A program made the translations under genes and the position numbers. 64,000 nucleotides of DNA from NCBI GenBank assembly GCA_963782465.1, contig CAWAJR010000003.1, positions 620,001 to 684,000 of the forward strand. Direction: 5' to 3'. How positions within the stretch are numbered: position 1 is the first letter of the stretch; the number at the start of each line of letters is the position of its first letter. Source of the stretch: JAODBJ01 sp963782465 (GTDB lineage: Bacteria; Actinomycetota; Acidimicrobiia; IMCC26256; PALSA-610). Below are positions 30,551-39,002 of this stretch, in pieces. Under the pieces are notes generated by a model that worked only from the letters and a program-made list of their open reading frames with translations, was not told where the DNA came from and did not search any database.

Positions 30551-30955
30551 TCAGTGAACCGGTTCGAGCGCGGCTTCGAGCGCGGCGCGGACCGCGGCCG
30601 GGGTCTCGACCGACGTGTTCTCCCCCGGACGGATCGACACGTAGGTGATCGTCGCGGTGCACACGGGCCGGTCACCGACCTGGGCGCGATACGTGAGGTC
30701 GAACGACTTCTTGCCCAGCCGCGAGGGCGCCACGGCGATGTCGACCCAGTCGTCGAACCCGGCGGGCCCCGCCCATTCGATCGTCGCCTTCACGAGCATC
30801 GCGTCGAACTCGTTCACCCAGAGGTCGCGGAAGCCGAGCGACTCCATGAACCGGGTGCAGGCTTCGTCGAAGTACGTGAGCCAGTGCGCGTTGAACACCA
30901 CCCGTTGCGCGTCGACCTCGGCGTACCGGACACGGACCCGGTGCGTGAACGTCAC
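30551..30955 (-). CDS. Acyl-CoA thioesterase, 4HBT/YbgC family
   Basis: 134 residues from GTG 30955, overlapping the pheT stop as GTGA. The hot-dog core shows RYAEVDAQRVVFNAHWLTYFDEA, where the catalytic Asp of the 4-hydroxybenzoyl-CoA thioesterase family is in AEVDAQ and the Tyr-Phe-Asp-Glu follows on the long helix; DLTYRAQVGDRPVCTATITYV forms the later strands. Predicted to hydrolyse acyl-CoA thioesters; the substrate is unknown. Confidence 0.88.
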   Translation of the reverse strand: MTFTHRVRVRYAEVDAQRVVFNAHWLTYFDEACTRFMESLGFRDLWVNEFDAMLVKATIEWAGPAGFDDWVDIAVAPSRLGKKSFDLTYRAQVGDRPVCTATITYVSIRPGENTSVETPAAVRAALEAALEPVH

Positions 30956-33393
30956 GCGCGCAAGTGCGCGCCGTGCGCGTGTTCGACCGCCGTGATGCAC
31001 CGCTGGCGCGCCTCGGCGACTTCTTCGTCGGTGAGCGTGTGATCGTCGGATCGGAAGCGGAGCGCGAACGCGAGGCTCCGCCTCCCCGCACCGACCGCGT
31101 CTGACCGGAAGACGTCGAACAACTGCAGCGATTCGAGGAGGTCGCCACCGGCGTCGCGCAACGTCGCCTCGATCGCACCGGCCGCGACCTCGTTCGGGAC
31201 GACGAACGCGAGGTCGACACCCGACGCCGGAAAGCGTGACACTGGGGCGAACGCGTCGCTGCGGCGCTTCGCGGCGAGCAAGAGGTCGACGTCGATTTCG
31301 AGCGCGCTCACCGGCACGTCGAGGTGGTAGGCCCGCAGCACGTCGGGGGCGACCTCGCCGACCGCGCCGATCGCCTCGCCGTCGACGACCACGACGGCGG
31401 CGCGGGTGGGGTGATAGCCGGCCGGCGCCGACGCGTCGAGACGCAGGTCGGCGACCCGCAACGCGTCGCGCAGCGCGTACACGACCGCCACGAGGTCGGC
31501 CGGCCCGATGGCGCGGTCCGCTTCGAACGGCCGCCGGGCAACGGCACCGGCGCGGATCGCGCCGAGGTGTTCGTGCTCGTCGGGCAGCAGCGCACGCTCG
31601 CCGCGGAACACACCGTCGAACTGGGGTCGCGGCAGCGCGCCATCGCCCGCGGGCGGGAAGAAGACCGTTCCCAGTTCGAACAGCGCGACATCGGGGTTGC
31701 CGTGCGACGCGTTGAACTGCAGCGCGTTCAGCAAGCCGGGCATCACCGACGGCCGCAGCACCGACTCTTCGGCTCGCAGCGGGTTCTGCACCTCGATCAC
31801 GGCCCCGCCGTCGAGACCGGCGCGGCGCAGGTCGGCGGGCGACACGAGCGGCAGGGTCATGCCTTCGGCGAAACCGGCCCCGACGAGCACGTCGGCGACG
31901 AGCCGGCGCTCACGCTGGCGCGGGGTGAGGCGCCCCACACTGCCCGGATTGTTCGGCACGGTGCGGGCGATCCGGTTCAGCCCGTGCCGGCGCCCGACTT
32001 CTTCGACGAGATCGATCTCCCGTTCGAGATCGGGCCGCCAGGTGGGGCACACCGCGGTGAACGACCCGTCGTCGTGCGCGTCGACACAGTCGATACCGAG
32101 AGGTTCGAGCAAGCCGAGCACCGTCGGCCCGTCGAGATCGGTGCCGAGGATCGCGTTCACCCGGGAGGTGCGAACGGCCACCCGTTCGCGTTCGACCGGC
32201 GCGGGGTACTGGTCGATCATCCCGGGCGCGTGCTGCGCCGCCGCGACTTCTTGTAGCAACCGGATCGCATAGTCGGCGCCGGCCGCGGTGCCGTTCGGGT
32301 CGATGCCCCGCTCGAAGCGGGCGCTGGCCTCCGACCGCAACCCGAGCCGCTTCGACGACCGGGCGATCCCCGACGGTTCGAAGTAGGCCGACTCGATGAG
32401 GATCTCGCTGGTGGTCGCGTCGACCTCGGCCTGGGCGCCACCCATGATCCCGGCGATCGACTGCGCGCCCCGGTGCGCGTCGCAGATCAGGAGGTCTTCG
32501 CTCGTGAGCTTGCGTTCGACGCCGTCGAGCGTCGTCATCGTCTCGTCGTCGCGCGCGAGGCGGACGACGATGCCGCGGCCGGCCAGACGACCGAGGTCGA
32601 AGGCGTGCAACGGGCGGCAGCGCTCGAGCATCACGTAGTTGGTGACGTCGACGACGTTGCTGATCGGCCGCATCCCCGCGAGGCGCAGCCGGCGCTGCAT
32701 CCAATCCGGCGATTCGCCCATACGGACCCGGGCGACCCGGGCGACGAAGCGCGGGCAGCGGCCCGGCGCCTCGACGGTGACGGTCACGTCGCCGATCGCG
32801 TCGAGTACCGGCTCGCCCGCCGGGACCGGGACGTCGAGCGGCAACCCGAAGTGCGCGGCGAGTTCGCGCGCGATGCCGGTGATGCCCATCGCGTCGGGAC
32901 GGTTCGGCGTGATCGCCAGGTCGAAGACGACATCGTCGAGACCGAGCACCGCGCGGACGTCGGCGCCGAGCTCGGCGTCGGCGGGGAGTTCGACGATGCC
33001 GGAATGGTCGTCGGAGAGGCCGAGTTCGCGGCCCGAGCACAACATGCCCTCCGACACGACGCCGCGGATCTTCCGTTTCGTGATCTCGAAGCCGCCCGGC
33101 AACGACGCACCGACGGTCGCGAACGGCGCGACCATCCCGGGCCGGATGTTGGGCGCGCCGCACACGACCCGGATGGTGCCGGCACCGAAGTCGACGTCGG
33201 CCAACCGGATCTTGTCGGCATCGGGGTGCGCGACGACGTCGAGGATCTTGGCGACCACCACGCCGTTGATCTCCTCGCCGGGCGCGTCGACCGCCTCGAC
33301 CTCCAGGCCGAGCTGGTTCAACGCCTCGGCGATCTCGGCCGGTGGCGCGTCGAGCGGCGTGAACTCACGAAGCCAGGAAAGCGGTGCGCGCAT
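30952..33393 (-). CDS. pheT: Phenylalanine--tRNA ligase, beta subunit
   Basis: 813 residues, a normal bacterial PheT. Order: N-terminal and EMAP-like tRNA-binding domain (VVVAKILDVVAHPDADKIRL, about 45-150), B3/B4 editing domain (LAITPNRPDAMGITGIAREL; YVMLERCRPLHAFD, about 210-400), B5 (about 405-475), synthetase-like core (about 480-690) and the C-terminal anticodon-binding FDX-ACB domain (SRFPASGVDLAFVVP, about 715-813). Forms an alpha2beta2 tetramer with PheS, 9 bp upstream. Confidence 0.97.
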   Translation of the reverse strand: MRAPLSWLREFTPLDAPPAEIAEALNQLGLEVEAVDAPGEEINGVVVAKILDVVAHPDADKIRLADVDFGAGTIRVVCGAPNIRPGMVAPFATVGASLPGGFEITKRKIRGVVSEGMLCSGRELGLSDDHSGIVELPADAELGADVRAVLGLDDVVFDLAITPNRPDAMGITGIARELAAHFGLPLDVPVPAGEPVLDAIGDVTVTVEAPGRCPRFVARVARVRMGESPDWMQRRLRLAGMRPISNVVDVTNYVMLERCRPLHAFDLGRLAGRGIVVRLARDDETMTTLDGVERKLTSEDLLICDAHRGAQSIAGIMGGAQAEVDATTSEILIESAYFEPSGIARSSKRLGLRSEASARFERGIDPNGTAAGADYAIRLLQEVAAAQHAPGMIDQYPAPVERERVAVRTSRVNAILGTDLDGPTVLGLLEPLGIDCVDAHDDGSFTAVCPTWRPDLEREIDLVEEVGRRHGLNRIARTVPNNPGSVGRLTPRQRERRLVADVLVGAGFAEGMTLPLVSPADLRRAGLDGGAVIEVQNPLRAEESVLRPSVMPGLLNALQFNASHGNPDVALFELGTVFFPPAGDGALPRPQFDGVFRGERALLPDEHEHLGAIRAGAVARRPFEADRAIGPADLVAVVYALRDALRVADLRLDASAPAGYHPTRAAVVVVDGEAIGAVGEVAPDVLRAYHLDVPVSALEIDVDLLLAAKRRSDAFAPVSRFPASGVDLAFVVPNEVAAGAIEATLRDAGGDLLESLQLFDVFRSDAVGAGRRSLAFALRFRSDDHTLTDEEVAEARQRCITAVEHAHGAHLRA

Positions 33394-33402
33394 CGGGACG
33401 GC

Positions 33403-34434
33403 TCAGAACTGCTCGAGGAAGCGGATGTCGTTGTCCCACAACAGCATCTTGATGTCGCCGACGCTGTTGCGCAGCAGCGGGATGCGGTCGATGCCGAACC
33501 CGAACGCGAAGCCCGAGTACTCCTCGGGATCGATCCCGACCGCCGTGAAGACGTTCGGGTCGACCATCCCGCAGCCACCGAGCTCGATCCAGCCCGTCTG
33601 CGAGCAGACCCGGCAGCCTTGCTTCTGGCAGAACGGGCACGAGGTCGCGAGTTCGGCGGACGGTTCGGTGAACGGGAAGAACGACGGCAGGAAACGCGCC
33701 TCGACGTCGCCGAACAGCGCGCGGAAGAACACCTCGATGGTGCCCATGAGGTCGCCCATCGTGATGCCCTTGTCGACGACGAGCGCTTCGATCTGGTGGA
33801 AGACGGGCGAGTGGCGGGCGTCCATCGTGTCGCGCCGGAAGGTCCGGCCCGGCATGACCGCGTAGATGGGCGGTTCGAACGTTTCCATGAGCCGGATCTG
33901 CATCGGCGACGTGTGCGTGCGCAGCATCACCTCTTCGGGGAGCCCGAGCTTCACGTAGAGGGTGTCCTGCATCGCGCGCGCCGGATGGCCGGGTGGGAAG
34001 TTGAGCGCCTCGAAGTTGTGGCGGTCGTCCTCGACCTCCGGACCGTAGAACACCGAGTAGCCGAGCCCGGTGAAGATGTCTTCGAGCTCGCGCCACACCT
34101 GGCTCACCAGGTGCAGGTGGCCGCGCCGGTAGTCGCGGGCACCTTCGGTGAGATCGAGCCGGTCGGCTTCGTAGGCGGCCGACACCCCCGCGCCGGTCGC
34201 GGCGGCCGCGACACCGGCGACCTTCTCGACGAGCGCGTTGAGCAGCTTGCCCGCCACCGGCCGGTCGGCCGCCGGCAGGTCCTTCAACTGTTTCTTCCAG
34301 GCCCGCACCGCCGCCGACTTCGCCGAGTACGCCTCCACCAGTTCGTCGACCCGGGCCTTGTCGTTCGCCGCGACCGCCGCGTCGAGTTGCGCGACGACGC
34401 CGTCGATGTCGTGCCGGAGCGCGTCGAGGGTCAT
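33403..34434 (-). CDS. pheS: Phenylalanine--tRNA ligase, alpha subunit
   Basis: Catalytic class II subunit, 343 residues from ATG 34434. Coiled-coil N-terminus (about 1-85), motif 2 FRRDTMDARHSPVFHQIEAL and motif 3 in GFAFGFGIDRIPLLR. A Cys-rich insert CPFCQKQGCRVCSQTGW (about 265-285) matches the zinc-ribbon insertion found in many PheS proteins. It starts in ATGA overlap with the SpoU methyltransferase and is followed by pheT. Confidence 0.97.
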   Translation of the reverse strand: MTLDALRHDIDGVVAQLDAAVAANDKARVDELVEAYSAKSAAVRAWKKQLKDLPAADRPVAGKLLNALVEKVAGVAAAATGAGVSAAYEADRLDLTEGARDYRRGHLHLVSQVWRELEDIFTGLGYSVFYGPEVEDDRHNFEALNFPPGHPARAMQDTLYVKLGLPEEVMLRTHTSPMQIRLMETFEPPIYAVMPGRTFRRDTMDARHSPVFHQIEALVVDKGITMGDLMGTIEVFFRALFGDVEARFLPSFFPFTEPSAELATSCPFCQKQGCRVCSQTGWIELGGCGMVDPNVFTAVGIDPEEYSGFAFGFGIDRIPLLRNSVGDIKMLLWDNDIRFLEQF

Positions 34435-35231
34435 CGCGCGGCCCGGCGCCGGCGGGCGGCCTCGAAGCACAGCACGGTGCCGGCCATGGCGACATTCAGC
34501 GACTCGGCCCCGGCGGCCATCGGGATCGTCACCCGGACGTCGAGCGGGAGGTCGGCGGCGAGCCCCTCCACCTCGTGGCCGAGCACGATCGCGCACGGGC
34601 CGGTCAGGTCGACGTCGTCGAGGGGTTCGCCCCCGCTCGCGACGGCACCCAGCCGGGTGAGCCCGCGGGCACCGCACCGTTCGAGCGCGTCGGCGACGTC
34701 GACGCCGTCGACGACCGGCACGCTGAAACAAGCTCCCGCAGTGGCACGCACGAGTTTGGGATTGTACGCGTCGACCGATCCGTCCCCGAGGACAAATACC
34801 CCTGCGCCCGCGGCGGCGGCCGACCGCCAGAGCGTCCCCGCGTTGCCGGGATCGTTCACGCGCGCGGCGACGACCACGAAATCGGAACCGGCGAGCGCGT
34901 CACGGCCGACCCGATCGTCGCGGCGTACGAGCGCGAAGACACCTTGCGACGTGGCGGTGTCGCCGACCCGTTCGGCCAAGCCCGCCGCGAGCCACCCACC
35001 GCGGGCACCGGCTCGCGCCGCACGCTCGGCAACGGCGCGGACCGCCGGCGCCGCGTCGATCGCGATGAACACCGCGTCGATCTCCGCCCGGTGTTCGAGC
35101 GCGGTTGCGAGCAGCCGCGGGCCTTCGATCACGAAGCGCCCCGCGTCGTCGCGGGCGCGTCGATCGCGAAGCAGTGCCCGCAGTTCGCGAACCTGCGGAT
35201 TGTGCGTCCCGAGCGGTGACGCCTGGTTCAG
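34431..35231 (-). CDS. TrmH/SpoU-family RNA 2'-O-methyltransferase (possible CTG start)
   Basis: SAM-dependent 2'-O-methyltransferase of rRNA or tRNA with the SPOUT knot. Motifs: VVVAARVNDPGNAGTLWRSA (motif 1), AIVLGHEVEGL (motif 2) and IPMAAGAESLNVAMAG (motif 3). The conserved substrate-binding N-terminus (GTHNPQVRELRALLRDRRAR, then DDAGRF) is encoded upstream of the first usual start (GTG 35132). The only plausible initiator that keeps it is CTG 35231, second codon after the rplT stop. If initiation is at the GTG, the protein loses about 33 conserved residues. Modified nucleotide unknown. Confidence 0.82.
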   Translation of the reverse strand: MNQASPLGTHNPQVRELRALLRDRRARDDAGRFVIEGPRLLATALEHRAEIDAVFIAIDAAPAVRAVAERAARAGARGGWLAAGLAERVGDTATSQGVFALVRRDDRVGRDALAGSDFVVVAARVNDPGNAGTLWRSAAAAGAGVFVLGDGSVDAYNPKLVRATAGACFSVPVVDGVDVADALERCGARGLTRLGAVASGGEPLDDVDLTGPCAIVLGHEVEGLAADLPLDVRVTIPMAAGAESLNVAMAGTVLCFEAARRRRAAR

Positions 35232-35234
35232 TGG

Positions 35235-35606
35235 TTACCGAGCGCCGCTGTTGTCGAGCGCGTCGCGCGCGGCGGTGACCAGCTGCCCGAACGCCTCGGG
35301 TTCGCGCACCGCGAGATCGGCCAGCACCTTGCGGTCGAGGTCGATGTCGGCCGCTTTCAGCCCGGCGATGAACCGCGAGTACGCGATGCCGTTCTCACGG
35401 CAGGCGGCGTTGATCCGCACGATCCAGAGACGGCGGAACTCGCCCTTCTTCGCGCGCCGGTCGCGGTACGCGTACTGGAGCGAGTGCATGACCTGCTCGT
35501 TGGCCTTGCGGAAATGCCGACCGCGCGCGCCGGAGTAACCCTTCGCGTCGTCGAGAATCGTGCGGCGGTGTTTCTTGCCGCCGACGGACCGCTTCACCCG
35601 TGCCAT
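35235..35606 (-). CDS. rplT: Large ribosomal subunit protein bL20
   Basis: 123 residues, basic, starting MARVKRSVGGKKHRRTILDD. RGRHFRKANEQVMHSLQYAYRDRR and LWIVRINAACRENGIAYSRF are the conserved rRNA-binding helices. It binds 23S early in 50S assembly. Third gene of infC-rpmI-rplT; L20 autoregulation of this operon is known in other bacteria, but I see no obvious leader mimic here. Confidence 0.98.
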   Translation of the reverse strand: MARVKRSVGGKKHRRTILDDAKGYSGARGRHFRKANEQVMHSLQYAYRDRRAKKGEFRRLWIVRINAACRENGIAYSRFIAGLKAADIDLDRKVLADLAVREPEAFGQLVTAARDALDNSGAR

Positions 35607-35618
35607 CTGTCGCCCCCC

Positions 35619-35816
35619 TTACGCGCGCCCGAGCAAACGCTCGACGTGCTTCTTGTCGCCGCCGGTCACCTCGGCCCCCCGGCCGAGCCGGCGGGTGCGA
35701 TGGGTCGGCTTCTTCTCCAGCAGGTGCGCACGGAACGCCTTGCGGCGACGGATCTTGCCCGTCCCGGTCAGCTTGAAGCGCTTGGCCGCGCCGCGGTGCG
35801 TCTTGATCTTCGGCAT
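35619..35816 (-). CDS. rpmI: Large ribosomal subunit protein bL35
   Basis: 65 residues, MPKIKTHRGAAKRFKLTGTG then KIRRRKAFRAHLLEKKPTHR, the standard L35 sequence. Lies 12 bp before rplT and 34 bp after infC. Confidence 0.98.
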   Translation of the reverse strand: MPKIKTHRGAAKRFKLTGTGKIRRRKAFRAHLLEKKPTHRTRRLGRGAEVTGGDKKHVERLLGRA

Positions 35817-35850
35817 GTCGGTGTGTCCTGATGTCGTTGCGTGGGTTCGG

Positions 35851-36429
35851 TCAGCTCGCCGGCTCAGCCGAAGTGGCGGCCTGCGCAGGAGGGCGAGATG
35901 CCGAACGCGACGACGGTTTCTTCGTCGGGTTCAGCACCATCGTCATGTTGCGCCCGTCCTGGCGCGGTGCAGATTCAACCATGGCCAGCTCCGACACGCG
36001 GTCGGCGACCTTTTCGAGGATGCGCCGGCCGAGCTCCGGGTGAGCCATCTCGCGGCCCCGGAACATGATCGTGAGCTTCACCTTCGACCCCTCGGCGAGG
36101 AAGCGCTCGACGTGCTTCATCTTGGTGTCGTAGTCGTGAGCATCGATCTTGGGCCGGAACTTCATCTCTTTGATGATGACGTTCGACGCCTTCTTCCGCG
36201 ATTCCTTGCGCCGCTGGTCCTGCTCGTACTTCCACTTGCCGTGGTCCATGATCCGGCAGACCGGCGGGTCGGCCTGCGCGGCAACCTCGACGAGGTCGAG
36301 GCCTTGTTCCCGGGCCAGCGCGAGCGCTTCCGGAAGCGGCTTCACGCCGAACTGGTGACCGTCGGCCCCGATGAGGAGCACTTGGCGGGCACGAATCCGG
36401 TCGTTGATGCGGGCGTCGTCTGTGGCGAT
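35851..36429 (-). CDS. infC: Translation initiation factor IF-3 (ATC start)
   Basis: Prevents premature subunit joining and checks the start codon. The protein begins ATDDARINDRIRARQVLLIG after an ATC initiator at 36429, eight bases downstream of AAGGAG. Rare AUU/AUC starts are a conserved autoregulatory device of infC, so I prefer this over an upstream in-frame ATG (36495), which adds 22 unconserved residues. IF3-N (about 3-75, LVEVAAQADPPVCRIMDHGK) and IF3-C (about 85-170, FRPKIDAHDYDTKMKHVERF) are intact, with an Ala/Pro/Ser-rich tail. Confidence 0.95.
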   Translation of the reverse strand: MATDDARINDRIRARQVLLIGADGHQFGVKPLPEALALAREQGLDLVEVAAQADPPVCRIMDHGKWKYEQDQRRKESRKKASNVIIKEMKFRPKIDAHDYDTKMKHVERFLAEGSKVKLTIMFRGREMAHPELGRRILEKVADRVSELAMVESAPRQDGRNMTMVLNPTKKPSSRSASRPPAQAATSAEPAS

Positions 36430-36644
36430 AGCGATTTCTCCTTGTTCGGCCGAACCCGCCGACGCGAAACGACGGCGGACACAGGAAGCGTCCACCGCCG
36501 GACCGGTAAGGTCACCAGTGAGGCAACGGACCCGGACGCGGTAAATGTGCTGCCGGCCGGGTGGGGATACTCCAGCAACTGCTGCGTGAGCAAACAGCCG
36601 GCAGCGTCCCGCTTCCCTTCAGATGTAAATGGGAGGATACCCGC

Positions 36645-37127
36645 GTGGGCACGCTTTGGACACCATCCGGTGAGTACCAACCCCGCGACGAGGGGAATCC
36701 TTCCCCGCCGGCCGGCGCGCCACCGGGCGCACCGGGCGCACCGGGCGGATCGGGCGGCGGCGGAGGCTCCGGCCCGCCGCCCGGGCCCGACGAAGCGCCC
36801 AGCCCCGAAGAGATCGCCGCGATGCGTGACCTCCACGCGCGCCTCGCGGCGACGCCCGTGGAAGACGTCGTCGCGAACCATGCGTTCGGCCTGTGGCAAC
36901 TCGCCCTCGTCTACCTCGGTGTCGCCACTCCCCCCGACGAGCAGGGCCGCCAGCCCGAACCCGACCTGGCGGGCGCCGGACTGGTGATCGACGCCGTCGC
37001 GGCCTTGCTCGACGGCATCGGACCCCGCCTCGGACCGCACGAGGAGCCGTTGCGTGAGGCCCTGCAACAAGCGCAGATGATCTTCGTGCAGATCGCCGAC
37101 GCGCTTGCCGCCCAAGGCGACGAGTAA
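36645..37127 (+). CDS. DUF1844 domain protein
   Basis: 160 residues from GTG 36645, chosen because GGGAGG lies eight bases upstream. The N-terminus GTLWTPSGEYQP is typical of the actinobacterial family. A Pro/Gly-rich linker (about 20-58) leads to a helical DUF1844 core (MRDLHARLAATPVEDVVANHAFGLWQLALVYLG and AAALLDG-like AVAALLDGIGPRLGPHE, about 64-155). Function is unknown; the family is conserved near infC in actinobacteria, and here it is divergent from infC, about 215 bp away. Confidence 0.8.
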   Translation: MGTLWTPSGEYQPRDEGNPSPPAGAPPGAPGAPGGSGGGGGSGPPPGPDEAPSPEEIAAMRDLHARLAATPVEDVVANHAFGLWQLALVYLGVATPPDEQGRQPEPDLAGAGLVIDAVAALLDGIGPRLGPHEEPLREALQQAQMIFVQIADALAAQGDE

Positions 37128-37892
37128 CTGAACTTCGACCCGCTCGCCACCGCGTACGACGACGGTCGTCCCGCGTACCCGCCCGGCTTGTTCCAGGCGC
37201 TCGAAACCGCGGTCGGCCCGCTCGCCGGGCGCGTCGTGCTCGAAGGCGGCGCCGGCACCGGCCTCGCGACCCGGTCCCTCGTCGAACTCGGCGCGCGCGT
37301 CTGCGCGTTCGACGTGTCGCCGCGGATGCTCGAGCACGCGCGCGGCCGCGCACCGAGCGCGTCGCTCGTGGTCGCCGACGGCAACACGCTGCCGTTCCGC
37401 GACGACTGCGCCGACGTCTGCTGCTTCGCGCAGTCGTGGCACTGGCTCGACCCGCTCGACGCGGTCCCCGAGGTCGCAAGGGTGTTGCGCGCCAGCGGCG
37501 CGTGGGCCGGGTGGTGGAGCCATGCACGCGCCGACGGTCAACCCTGGTTCGACCGGTACCAGCAGCTCCTGGAATCGTCGACGACGTACAACCGCCGCCA
37601 GCGAGACATCGACTGGAGCCGCGATGTCTCGTCGTCACGGCAGTTCGCAACCGCGCGCCGTACCCGCGTCGCCTGGGAACGCGAGGTGCCGGTCGACGTG
37701 TGGATGCACGACGAACGGTCGAAGTCGTACATCGGCCTGCTCGAACCGCAACGCCGCGACGGGCTGCTCGCCGCGATCGAGGCGATCCTCGTCGAGGCGT
37801 TCCCGAACCGTGTCGTGACCGTCGCCTACGACACGTCGCTGTGGGTCGCGAAACGACGCGGTGGCGCGACGATCGGCCCCGAACCGGGTTGA
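37128..37892 (+). CDS. Class I SAM-dependent methyltransferase (possible CTG start)
   Basis: 254 residues if translation begins at CTG 37128, which directly abuts the TAA of the DUF1844 gene and retains FDPLATAYDDGRPAYP, a conserved opening of this family. The first usual initiator is TTG 37188, which loses it. Motif I is VVLEGGAGTGLATRSL, motif II region FDVSPRMLEHARG, then VVADGNTLPFRDDCADVC and SWHWLD (Methyltransf_11 type). Substrate unknown. Confidence 0.82.
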   Translation: MNFDPLATAYDDGRPAYPPGLFQALETAVGPLAGRVVLEGGAGTGLATRSLVELGARVCAFDVSPRMLEHARGRAPSASLVVADGNTLPFRDDCADVCCFAQSWHWLDPLDAVPEVARVLRASGAWAGWWSHARADGQPWFDRYQQLLESSTTYNRRQRDIDWSRDVSSSRQFATARRTRVAWEREVPVDVWMHDERSKSYIGLLEPQRRDGLLAAIEAILVEAFPNRVVTVAYDTSLWVAKRRGGATIGPEPG

Positions 37893-37901
37893 CGTCGCCG
37901 G

Positions 37902-38111
37902 TCAGGCCCGGGTGATGGCGCTCGCCTCGTAGCGACCGCCGAACGCGGCGACGGCGTCGAAGACGACCTTCGTCCCCACTGCGATCCGACGGGTGCCGTC
38001 GGCGAGGCGGGTCGCGTGGAACTCGTAGGCGACGCCGTCGGGTGTCGTGATCACACCGCGGCCGCGGCCCTCGTCGAACGCGGTGACCGTTCCCTCGCCC
38101 GGCCCGATCAC
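37902..38111 (-). CDS. Small cold-shock-domain-like protein
   Basis: 69 residues: GTVTAFDEGRGRGVITTPDG, YEFHATRLADGTRRIAVGTK, VVFDAV. This matches the five-stranded cold-shock/OB pattern, with the RNP1 aromatic positions weakened (GRGRGVI in place of KGFGFI and YEFHA for VFVHF). So it is a divergent family member whose nucleic-acid binding is uncertain. The start overlaps the hisG stop (ATGA). Confidence 0.7.
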   Translation of the reverse strand: MIGPGEGTVTAFDEGRGRGVITTPDGVAYEFHATRLADGTRRIAVGTKVVFDAVAAFGGRYEASAITRA

Positions 38112-38983
38112 TGCACGATCTTCGCGATCGGGATCTCGAGGATGCCCGTCGCGCCGTGCTCCTTCAACGCGGGGATCAACGTGTTGATGTCGGACTTGGC
38201 CACCACCGTCTCCACTGCGAAGCCGTCTTCGCCGAAGAGCTTCGACACGGTGGGCGACTTGAGTGCCGGCAGCAGGTCGATCACCGCCTTGAGGTTGAGC
38301 TCTTCCACGTTCAGCTTCACGAGCACCCGGCCGCGTGCTTCGAGCGCGCCGGTGAGCAGCGTCTGGAGCTGTTCCATCGCCCGCCGCTTCTCGGCGTCGG
38401 CGTAGGCGGTCGGGTTCGCGATCAACTCCGTGTACGAAACGAGGATCGTGTCGAGGACCTTGAGCCCGGCGGCCCGCAGCGCCCGCCCGGTCTCGGTGAT
38501 CTCCACCACCGCGTCGGCGATCTCGGGGATCTTCGCCTCGGTCGCGCCGTAGGAGAGCGACACCTGGGCGTCGACGCCGTGCGAGGCGAGGAACCGCCGG
38601 GTCAGTTCGAGGTACTCCGTGTGCACCCGCACCCCGGGCGGCAGGTCTTCGACCGACTGGTAGCCGGCGTCACCGCCGACGGCGAGCACCATCCGGATCG
38701 GGCGGGCCGTCGCCTTCGAGTAGTGCAACTGCGAGAGGGTGACGACGTCGGCGCTCGTTTCCTCGATCCAGTCGCGGCCGGTGACACCAACGTCGAACAG
38801 GCCGTCGGCGACGTAACGGGGGATCTCCTGCGGGCGCAGGATCGTGACGTCGACAACGCGCGGGTCGTCGATCGTGGCGCGGTAGTCGACCTCCGACGAG
38901 CGGCTCACGGCGAGGTCGGCGTCCTCGAAGAGCTGCAACGTCGCTCGTTCGAGCGAACCTTTGGGCAAGACGAGGCGCAACAT
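38108..38983 (-). CDS. hisG: ATP phosphoribosyltransferase, long form
   Basis: First enzyme of histidine synthesis, condensing ATP and PRPP. 291 residues, the HisG-L length with a C-terminal regulatory domain (about 215-291, KLNVEELNLKAVIDLLPALK, SPTVSKLF) that binds histidine. N-terminal catalytic lobes show LRLVLPKGSLE, FDVGVTGRDWIEE and the PRPP-loop-equivalent DAVVEITETGRALRAAGL. No other his gene is in the window. Confidence 0.96.
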   Translation of the reverse strand: MLRLVLPKGSLERATLQLFEDADLAVSRSSEVDYRATIDDPRVVDVTILRPQEIPRYVADGLFDVGVTGRDWIEETSADVVTLSQLHYSKATARPIRMVLAVGGDAGYQSVEDLPPGVRVHTEYLELTRRFLASHGVDAQVSLSYGATEAKIPEIADAVVEITETGRALRAAGLKVLDTILVSYTELIANPTAYADAEKRRAMEQLQTLLTGALEARGRVLVKLNVEELNLKAVIDLLPALKSPTVSKLFGEDGFAVETVVAKSDINTLIPALKEHGATGILEIPIAKIVQ

Positions 38984-39002
38984 CCGGGCCGGGACAGTAC
39001 CG

